From Phytophthora quininea (lineage: Eukaryota > Oomycota > Peronosporomycetes > Peronosporales > Peronosporaceae): 30,016 nt of DNA. This document shows, in pieces, positions 1-8,449 of this stretch. The first letter of the stretch is position 1. Every line of letters starts with the position of its first letter. The stretch spans positions 1 to 30,016 of the forward strand of contig JAAVTG010000657.1 in NCBI GenBank assembly GCA_011947345.1, read 5' to 3'. A model generated the notes under the pieces. The model did no database searches and was not told the origin of the DNA. It was given only the letters and a program-made list of their open reading frames with translations. The translations under genes were made by a program, and so were the position numbers.

Positions 1-2822
1 AGCGTCACGTTTGTCATCTCCTTAATCAGTCAGTCCAAGGTGGCTCTGGATCGGATTTCCTCTTTCTTAAACATGCCTGAGCTGGATCCGGACAATGTCA
101 TGTCGATCAATGATCCAGACACTGGAAAATATATCGCAAAGAACGTAATTGTAAGCGTGGAAGACGGCGAGTTTGCGTGGGATAATGGCGACGGAGCATC
201 CATTCTGAAGAATATTAACCTTGAAGTGGAGACTGGAGAGTTTCTGGTGCTTCATGGCACTGTCGGCTGTGGGAAATCTTCGCTGTGCTCTGCATTACTT
301 GGCGAGATGGAGAAGCGGAAGGGCACAGTGTATATTGGTGGCAGTGTAGCATACTGCTCTCAACAGGCTTGGATCCAGAATATGACTGTCCGCGACAACA
401 TTTTGTTTGGCCTTCCGTTCGATCGGAAAAATATGGCAAAGTACTAGACGCTTGTGCGCTTACAGCGGATCTAAAAGCACTTCCGGCTCGTGATGACACG
501 GAGATCGGTGAGCGTGGAGTTAATTTGTCTGGAGGCCAGCAAGCTCGAATTGCGTTAGCTCGCGCCTGCTACAGTAACGCGAGTCTTTACATTCTGGACT
601 CACCTCTCTCGGCAGTGGATGCGATCGTGCAAAACGAGCTTTTCCACAAGTGCATTCTAGGTCTCCTCAAGGACAAAACGATCATCTTAGTCACACACAA
701 CCCAGAAATCATCAACTCGAAGCATGTTACGCGCGCTATCACAGTTGATGAACTCGGAACTGTCGTGGAGACTTCTCCTCAGATTGATTTCCAACCCGAG
801 TACGAGCCGCTTGTGTCCCCATTGATGCGTGATCCCTACACCTCCTCCACTTTCAGAGATAGTGACGCGACCACACAATTCAGTAGCAGCGATGGAAGCG
901 ATACAATCGATGAAGTTAGCGGGTCCAACGATGAAGGTACAACTTCGTCTCCCAAGCGCAAATCAATGGAACTTTTAGGTTCCGCCAACGACGAGAAAGG
1001 AAGACTCGTTGAAGACGAAGAGCGGTCGGGTGGCAAAGTGTCTCGCTATGTGTTCGAAGCTTATTACTACGCAGTTGGCGGCTTTCCCGTTGTTTTTGGC
1101 ATATTTCTCACGCAACTCTTGTGGCAAGCTCTCCAAATCAACAGTGACTTCTGGCTCAGTAGTTGGTCAACTGATACTGCCACGGTCGGGAGGGATGCTG
1201 CAAGCGATCATGCTCATATTGCCTACCGCCTGGGCGTGTACGCAGCTCTCGGTCTTCTGGCAGCGCTCATGGTATTTACGCGGACGGTTATCGTGACGTA
1301 CTGCGGTCTTCATGCCGCCAAGACGCTGTTTGAGCGCATGACGCATTCCCTCCTGCACGCACCCATGCGCTTTTTCGATGCGAATCCTATCGGACGCGTT
1401 CTAACTCGTTATGGAGGTGATGTGGTTGCTGTGGACGTCCAAATCCCTTTCATGTTTGGCACGTTAGTTGCAAATGTATTCGCCGTCGGCTGCAGTCTTA
1501 CGACGGCGGCGTTCATAATCCGCTGGAAAGGGTTCCTCCTACTTCCCGTGGTTGCTGTGTACGTGGCAATCGGCAGCTTTTACATTTCGCCAGCTCGAGA
1601 GCTCCAACGTTTATCCAAAACTACTCAAGCTCCAGTGCTCAATCACATGTCCGAGTCTGTGGATGGCGTTCCAGTAGTTCGTGCTTTCGGCCACCAGCAA
1701 GTGCACCGTTTCTTCCTTACGAACAACGCCAAGTTGGATGGAAACCACAAAGTTTGGTACGCGCAGCAGTACGTCTCGCAATGGTTCTCTCTTCGGATCC
1801 AACTCGTGGGGAGTCTACTCATTCTTGTGGTCACCTCTTCGCTTGTCTTAGCTCACCGTCGATTGAGCGTCGCGATCATCGGCTTGGTCTTCTCGTACTC
1901 GCTGAAGATTGCAGCTAATTTGGAAGGAATCGTGCGTGCACTAACTCGCGTCGAGACCGTCATGGTGAGTTCGGAACGAATGCAGGAGTACATCGACATG
2001 GAGCAAGAAGCAGCTTACCGGAACGTCATGATGGACCCACCAGCACAGTGCGAATGGCCGTCGACCGGTTCGATTGTGTTTAACAAGGTTTCCTTTCGTT
2101 ACAAGCCAGGTGGTGACTTGGTGCTTCGCCAGCTGAGTTTTGCCGTGGAGGGAGGACAGAAGATTGGCATTGTGGGACGCACAGGCGCTGGCAAGTCCAG
2201 TATCACGATGGCTCTCTTTCGGATCAGTGAGTTGGCGTCTGGAAGTGTGGAGATTGACGGTGTCGACGTTGCTAAGATCGGGCTCAAAACCTTACGCGAG
2301 AAGCTTTCAATAATCCCTCAAACGCCAGTATTGTTCAAAGGTCCGCTTCGCGACTATCTGGATCCTTTCGTCGAGTTCGAAGACCAGCAACTATGGGAAT
2401 CCATCCGACAAGTTGGTTTAAGTGCGCGTATCTGCGAAGACGAGCAGAAGCTCATGATGGTTGTTGAAGAGAACGGCGAGAACTTCAGCGTTGGCGAGAG
2501 ACAGATGCTGTGTATGGCGAGAGCGTTGCTGCGTCATTCTCGAATTGTCATCTTTGACGAGGCCACTGCTGCTATCGACCACGAAACGGACCAGAAGCTG
2601 CAGCGTGTGATCCGCACAGCGTTTGCCAACTCGACAGTGTTAACGATCGCGCACAGATTGGACACGATCCTGGACTCGGATCGCATTCTAGTCCTGGACG
2701 ACGGTCGTCTAGTCGAGTTTGCTTCTCCGGCAGATCTGGTCGACCAAAAGAGAGGACATTTCTACGAGCTGATGCGAGAAGGAGGGTATCTGGAAGCGTT
2801 CGCTGCACAAGTTAACAAGTAG
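1..2822 (+). CDS. ABCC (MRP-type) ABC transporter, copy A, 5' partial
   Basis: This is an ATP-driven exporter of the ABCC family, which typically moves organic anions or glutathione conjugates across plasma or vacuolar membranes; the substrate is unknown. The reading frame is open from base 1, so TMD1 and the start lie left of the window. NBD1 has Walker A (GTVGCGKSS, about 262-290), LSGGQ and a Walker B of the form [13 protein letters not shown]2 follows an acidic/Ser-rich linker (about 840-1030). NBD2 has GRTGAGKSS (about 2176), an FSVGE signature, Walker B IVIFDEAT and the H-loop IAHRLDT. One frame break occurs at the A5 run 427-431, where paralogue C implies one more base; the frame is then intact to TAG at 2820-2822. 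It is clearly diverged from copies B and C. It converges on the INTS7 gene with only 24 bp between stop codons. Confidence 0.9.
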
Positions 2823-2846
2823 AACCAGTTCTATGTTTCCACTCGT

Positions 2847-5800
2847 TTAGTACACGATGAACCCTCGGCGACAGCCTGTAGCAGCCAAAGGCCAGCGAGC
2901 GCCTTCGCGATCCACTAGCGCAATTTTGGCAACAAGAACGAACGAGCCTTTAAGCGCCAGGTTCGCAGCCTTCACATGCACCGGCGTCTCGAAAGGTAGG
3001 TACAGCATTACATGTGCTCCATCGTTTTTTTGCTCCCCTTTGGACGGCGCAAACACCTGATCCCACGCAATTGGCAGTTGTACACGGATCCGATGTTGAA
3101 CTAGTTTCTCTTCGGCTGGCGAGTTTGTCAGCTCGAAGATTGGCGAGTTGGAGGTAATTCCAGCAGTTGCTGAAGAGACGATCACTTCAACGTCGATTGC
3201 TTCCGCTCGCTCTCGCCAATAGCCCTCGGCCGTGTACGATAGAGCAAGCACACCTTTCAATATACTCGTAAAGTCTGTGCCAAGAGAAACGCCCAACTGC
3301 GATCGTGAGCGTGGCTTCGCTGTGAACGCTGCGTTCTCGGCGTAGGTCAGGAATTGCGCGCTGGAGAGCAGTCGCTGCTCGGCGCGTAGTCTTGAACAGA
3401 AGAACAACCTTGACATGGGAGGAGGCACACACATTGCAGCCAAGAAATGCTGCAAAACTCTAGCTCCTACGTTTGGTCGGCGAGCAGCAGGTAGCTTTGC
3501 CAACCTGCCCACCTTACCACGAGCGTCTTCACTTAACAGGCCCCACGCTCGCACGTTCCATTGAGACGTATTCGGTTCTGGACCTGTAGGCCAATCGATG
3601 GCTTCTGGAGAGCGGAGAAAGAGAAACCCTTCCACTGCAGCAGCCAGCAGAGTACAAATCTTGGCGTGTGCCTCGAGTACGTCTAGATCACGCTGGTCAG
3701 CGCCTAGCAGTGAGGAACGTAACACGCCAAACTTATGCGCAAGAGTCCGCAACTGTTTACTTAGATGGCCCTCGCGACCCGCAGCATTGCCCGTTGCATT
3801 CGTGTAAGCAGCTTCACCTGCCAACTGCTGCGCACTTTGTAAGAGCTGCATCCACTCGAGTCTGAGCCCCACCACATGCAGTTGAAAGTCGAAGCGGAAG
3901 CTTGAGGTGCGTGCGGCCTGCAAGTACATGCTCGTACGCGCCAAGGACTGCAAGCTCTCTAAGTTTACTGACTGCTCCGCCATCGCATCCGCTTCGGCTC
4001 GACACAACGTTTGCAACGCGTGTAACCAGCCGCCAAAGCACTCGCTGTCAGACGTTGCTGCAATGATCGCGATAAACTGGGCAGCCAACGCGAAGCAACC
4101 GCGCAACATGGCGAGTTTGGCCATCTCGTACCGATCTGCGTGGGACTCGTAATGCTCCGGTTTAAGCAATTCCTTCTCGAACGCCTCGATGCTGTCGGAG
4201 GCTGCTCGATCGTCGCCAGGCAAATTCTGCGTCCATAGGAAGAACACAGCAGCAAGAGCTCGAAGGCGTGGCGCGTCATGTTGCTTCGTACCTGCTACTT
4301 CCTTCAATAAAGTGGGAGTTGATCGCGAATGAAAGTGGCAGGAGGCGGGCGAACTTGAGCGCCAAGCACTCGTAGAATAGAGGTTTTCCTTGTATCGGAC
4401 ATTGCAGCGTCCACACCAGCCGTCGGAATGGCAAGTAGCTCGATTAAACGAGATGCCACCAACACTGCGAGATCATCGGGAAACTCGCGGCTTAACTGTG
4501 CGAGAGCATCCAAAGCATATCCCCACGTGTCTTTTGTAGCAACAGCAGCGCGAGGGTGTAGCAGGAGCAGCAACTCGTCCACATTGTGACGCTCCTGTGC
4601 CTCTGAACCCGCGAGCTTCAGCTTGTGACGGGCGATATTTGAAACAATAGACACATACGCCTTACCAAAGCGACTATCCTTCGCCACAGCGACCCATTCC
4701 TTCGCATCTTTCAATAGAGCTTCGCCTTCTTCCCCCAACTCTTCACTAACCCCCGACCATTTGTCAAGCAAAAGGAGTGCCGACAATCTGACGCGCATTT
4801 CAACATGATCTTGCGTGTTCTGACCCCTACTCGTGAAAATACTCCGTTTAAGGTGGATACCAGGCGATCATCCACATTGACTTCCTTCGTAATAAGTTGC
4901 TGTGCTGCCAACACCACAAAATTCCGAACCAATGGTCGGGGATCATGATCGAGCACATGACGGAGCAGCTGCCCATGCATATCTAGCAAACTACTCAGAT
5001 ACGTTGCTGTCAGTGTCGTCATGGCACGCACACTGGCCACTGCGCTTTTGTCGTCTGCGAGACGTTCATAAATCTCCGCACAATGTGTCCACGCCTCCTG
5101 TGCTTCTGTCGGATTCGAAACCGCATCTGCTAGTAAATAGCACAAGGACGCAGAGGTAGATTTCATACTCGCCTCCAGCGCGTCTTTACGGAACGCAGGC
5201 GAGTGTGGTAGTAACGCACGTGCGGCTTCAATAGCCGCAGCGCGCTCATCGTCATCTTCAGCCGTGAGTTTTGCTAAAATCTGCTGCTGCACTGCCGTGT
5301 CGTGCGCAATAAGCGACGGCATGGTCGCCAACAATTGCAGTGTCAACGTTCTTCCAGTAACACCCTTCTCGTCTTTTAAAGGAGCCGATAAATGACTCAG
5401 AAGCTGCGGTAATAATACAACGTTAGTGAAATCTACCCCACCCTACCTTCAAACCTACTCACTCTACCTTGGTGGGATCGTTCACTTGAGCCACATGAGC
5501 TTTAGCTCGTTGAAACACCCGCAGAATGGCGCTTCTCACGATCTGATTGTCACTACAAGAACACACGTTAGGTTAGTACCTTCCCTGACTCTACCTCATT
5601 CTACCTTTGTTCTACCTTGTTGTGAAGTGTTCCGCTAGCTTCGTAAATACGGCAGCTAGGAAGTCCGGCCAGACGTAGGACTCTACCGTGAGTAGTCTCG
5701 AGTAGAACAAGAAACACTCGGCCATCGACCCGGCCAAATGCCTCCCCATAGCTGCCGGCTTGGGGTGCTGAGCCTTCTGGAGCTGTAGGGCCTTGATCTG

Positions 5801-5974
5801 CACTTCTAGTTGGGCGAACTCCCTCAGATGGAGGTCGGTTGGCGCCGTCTGCAGGCGACGGGGGCTCAGTGCCAAGGGGAACTGGTCGTTGGGCGCTGCA
5901 TGCTGCGAGTCGGCAGCCGGGTCCCCGTGGAACACGCGGTAGTGCGCGTGGGGTACTACAAAACCTGCCAGCAT
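2847..5974 (-). CDS. INTS7: Integrator complex subunit 7 (INTS7)-like
   Basis: INTS7 is an ARM/HEAT-repeat scaffold of the nuclear Integrator complex, which acts on snRNA 3'-end processing and promoter-proximal RNA polymerase II termination. The helical-repeat protein follows animal INTS7 from N- to C-terminus. The clearest stretches are the exon 1-2 junction (FLFYSR... to DNQIVRSAILRVF), the region near 3960-4150, and a block near 3660-3770 (LRTLAHKFGVLRSS). Exons are 5974-5616, 5552-5468 and 5403-2847. Two one-base frame breaks lie in exon 3, at the A4 run 4836-4839 and the G3 run 4314-4316 (plus-strand letters); each restores homology if one base is added. The start ATG at 5974 is the first in the open exon but is not conserved, so the first 60 or so residues are uncertain. 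Subunit assignment is from remembered family features, not a search. Confidence 0.78.
5404..5467 (-). other. Intron 2 of INTS7
   Basis: This is a 64-nt intron with a GTAGAG donor, a CACTAACG branch-like site and an ATTACCGCAG acceptor. Splicing is phase 0 and joins DPTK to LLSHLSAP, consistent with INTS7. It also carries several GTAG repeats near the donor. Confidence 0.75.
5553..5615 (-). other. Intron 1 of INTS7
   Basis: This is a 63-nt intron with a GTAGAA donor, a CTAAC-like branch site and a TTCTTGTAG acceptor. Removing it joins the two exons in a frame matching INTS7 (AEHFTT then SDNQIVRS). The donor-like string GGTAGA is repeated downstream inside the intron. Confidence 0.75.
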
Positions 5975-6043
5975 TTTCAAAGTAGGCGAGATTATATTTG
6001 TGATTTAGAATGGCTAAACATTGTTTAGATTTAATCGCAGTTT

Positions 6044-6454
6044 TTATACGATCACAGATTCGCGTCGATAGTCGCCCTCCTCACTGTTGTCGTGTGGAGT
6101 GCTTCCGCAGCTTGTCACGTGGTATGCTTTCGCAGCTTGTCGCGTGGTGTGCTTCCGCAGCTTCCGACGCCAGTAGAGAACGACTAGCAATATCGCCACA
6201 GCAAATGCAATCCCAAAGGCTCCATACACCTCGGCTTTGCATTTGAAGGTATCATTACTGCCACATTCGACTCTCTCAACTGCCTTCGGTGTGACTTGCG
6301 CGAATGCTTTTGCAAACTCATGAGTACTTCTGCCTTGTTGAAGATAGTCGAGGGTAGTCGAAGGTAGTTGAGTGTGCTTGGCTGCAAGATGCGGAATGGT
6401 GCTCCCGGAGTTGTCGGAGCAAACAGCAGTTACCACCGGCAGACAGTCTTCCAA
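6044..6454 (-). CDS. Small putative single-pass membrane protein or fragment
   Basis: I do not recognise this ORF. It encodes up to about 136 residues. A hydrophobic segment (GAFGIAFAVAILLVVLYW) is followed at once by basic residues (RRKLRKH), as in a type I membrane anchor with a short cytosolic tail. A cysteine pair (VECGSND...FKC) lies just before the membrane segment. The listed start is a TTG, and an in-frame stop lies shortly upstream, so the true N-terminus may come from another exon: a GTATGA donor-like site lies about 30-40 nt upstream, but the implied intron would be unusually short. The tail is encoded by a 25-bp tandem repeat. It may be the 3' part of a surface-protein gene, or a chance ORF. 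Confidence 0.3.
   Translation of the reverse strand: MEDCLPVVTAVCSDNSGSTIPHLAAKHTQLPSTTLDYLQQGRSTHEFAKAFAQVTPKAVERVECGSNDTFKCKAEVYGAFGIAFAVAILLVVLYWRRKLRKHTTRQAAKAYHVTSCGSTPHDNSEEGDYRRESVIV
6088..6162. repeat. Three-copy 25-bp tandem repeat
   Basis: Units lie at 6088-6112, 6113-6137 and 6138-6162. Each has the form TGTCxxGTGGxxTGCTTyCGCAGCT. On the minus strand they fall in the tail of the putative membrane ORF; 25 bp is not a multiple of three, so the encoded residues differ between units. Confidence 0.85.
6343..6372. repeat. Three-copy 10-bp tandem repeat
   Basis: Units of the form GGTAGTCGAR occur at 6343-6352, 6353-6362 and 6363-6372 with one or two mismatches. They lie within the same minus-strand ORF as the 25-bp repeat. 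Confidence 0.75.
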
Positions 6455-6604
6455 AGACTCGTCACGTTGTGGACGTTCTCAGTGCGGTTGTTTAGTGCGA
6501 GACCCTCGGGTTCATACCTGGCTCTCGCTCGGACGAATGCATCAATATCCAAGAACGGTTCAGTACGTCAAAAGGGCTGAGGAGAAAAGTGCTGTGAAAT
6601 TCCA

Positions 6605-6922
6605 GCTCAAGTGGATCCTGACCGTTACGCATTCCGTTATTACCCTCATCAGCCTCGACTCCATGCAGCGCTGCCGTCCTGAAAAGAGTTTTATGATACA
6701 GGAGACGACTACTACACAGGTTTTACTAAAGAATTACAGAAGGTCCGAGAGGTCTGGCACTGCTCTCAGCAGTGAAAAGTGGACTATCCAGGTTGGAGAT
6801 TCTTGCTGACTAAATACTGCGGTGCGGAGAGGGATTTCAAGAACTCGATTATCCCTGAGTGGTTCTTGTTGGTCTTGGATTGGGAGTGGAGTCCTTACCA
6901 AAAGATGGGGAGAGTAAGTTAA
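6605..6922 (+). pseudogene. Decayed coding relic, unidentified
   Basis: One frame reads protein-like sequence rich in aromatic and charged residues (for example YYTGFTKELQKVREVW and IPEWFLLVLDWEWSPYQKMG), interrupted by TGA codons at 6680 and 6773 and ended by TAA at 6920. That composition over about 105 codons is unlike the surrounding noncoding DNA. I do not recognise the family; a dead transposon ORF or a degenerated accessory gene are both possible. It may belong with the relics at 7165 and 7722. Confidence 0.35.
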
Positions 6923-7164
6923 CGTTACATCGATTCAGTGAACCTCACGAACAAGAGAGTGCGGGGTATTTACAAGCAATAAAAAAAAATGCAGCGTTGG
7001 AGAAGCAAAAGACAATGCATATCAAAGTGCCAGTGCAAGTGAGTTTTGCAGATTGGCCTATAACGTCGATGCGATGAATTGTTTGGATACGTCGATCGTG
7101 GATCGGATGAGACACTGGCACCCGTCAGCGTCGCTCATCGGAATATCCGATGCTGTTATGGTGA

Positions 7165-7380
7165 TCCGAACCCGCCTGTAACGACGCCTGGCCTCCATGG
7201 ATGCACGTTTGTGTTGAGTCAAACGGCTCCGTGTTATGTAAGCAGTGCTGCGTTGCAGACGAGGAAAGTGACTGTTTTCGGTCTCTTGTCGTCGAAGTTG
7301 GGGCTTGTGCCGATGTCGGCACAGAAAACAACTTCATTGCAGCGGCACCTCCGATGCCAGGGTGTGGCGTGGAGGGTTAG
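7165..7380 (+). pseudogene. Cysteine-rich coding relic, unidentified
   Basis: The frame is open for about 71 codons between TGA (7162) and TAG (7378). It reads a Cys-rich segment containing VLCKQCCVADEESDCF, which suggests a small metal-binding or disulfide-rich fold. No start is assignable. The family is not recognised and the stretch could be a fragment of the same decayed element as its neighbours. Confidence 0.3.
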
Positions 7381-7721
7381 ACGATGAGCTCTCGAGAGCA
7401 AATATGAAACTAACGCTACTCCTACGACGTGTCCTTCGTTGGTTTCTCCTTCTTATCCCGAAAAGCTATTTTCAACAGCTAACCGCCGTGAAAATAACCA
7501 ATTGGAAGACGCAAATCCAGAACGGGTGCAATTAAACCCTTATCACGTGACGAAGAATGAAGTTGTCCTCGTAGTTGGCGGCGCATGCAGTCAATCAAAG
7601 TCTGGTATCTACAGCCAATGCTCTAGGATAACGTCCATCGTATTAACAGCATGGGGAATTTGACACTCCCAAGAACGCGCAACGGTGGAAATGGCTGGCT
7701 TATGGACTGTTTTGCAAGTGA

Positions 7722-8017
7722 GCTCTCGCTCGTTCCTCTTTTGAATCTCTTGTTTTCGACGTTGAAAGGATGTTGAAGGACGATATCGACGAGTTCTGTA
7801 AAGTTATGCTTTCGCAACTCCCGGAAGAAGACCTTTTCAACTGTCCTTGCGGAAGCATTCATGAGCGATGAGCGACTCTGAAAAGTGGAGCGCGGGTCCG
7901 ATGCTCTTACAACGTTATTGGACAAGATTTATTAGAGTTTGGTGTTGATACATTCACAACCACTGCAGCCTCCGTCCGAACATTTAGCGACGACGGAAAA
8001 AGTGCTTTGGTATAAGG
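7722..8017 (+). pseudogene. Coding relic with in-frame stops, unidentified
   Basis: One frame reads FDVERMLKDDIDEFCKVMLS, then a Cys-containing turn (NCPCGSIHER), a TGA at 7869, and a further protein-like stretch (ARVRCSYNVIGQDLLEFGVD) before more stops near 8018 and 8030. Amphipathic, acidic-helix character on both sides of the stop indicates one former protein. The family was not recognised. Confidence 0.35.
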
Positions 8018-8449
8018 CCTTATGTGATGGATTTGTCCTGTGGGTATGGCCGCCTGCTTGTCAAACGCAAGGACTTGTCATTTCGCGAACGATGCGAAGT
8101 GGAATCTAACTTGACCGCTCATCCAAACTTAAAACAGAAGCCAAAGCGGCATTGCTCAGCATACTATCGCACCGAAATTCAACTACCCAAAAGAAGCGAA
8201 AGAAAGCGTGTACATCGCGACTAGACTCGGCAAAGCACGTTCTGGATGAGTTCGTGACTTCCAGTATTTTTGCTTTTGGTGCGTCTCCCGTTCTACAGAA
8301 GGTATATTTTCATGCGGTAAGTTGATGATCGAGAAGTTGATGCAGTTCGTGCAAGTGTCTAGAACAATTATGGATTCGGCAGTGGATAACAGATAGCAAA
8401 ACATTCTCTTATTTGTTATGTTCATGGACTCATTTTCCCTCCCCTGGAA

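Noticed and set aside
4820..4846. Possible tiny intron (GTAGGGGTCAG) explaining the INTS7 frame change near 4830
   Set aside because: It would be 11 nt, far below any spliceosomal intron; a missing base in the adjacent homopolymer restores homology better.
6970..6990. A-rich run (A9) as the poly-A tail of a retroposed element
   Set aside because: The run is short and internal, with no target-site duplication or recognisable element on either side.
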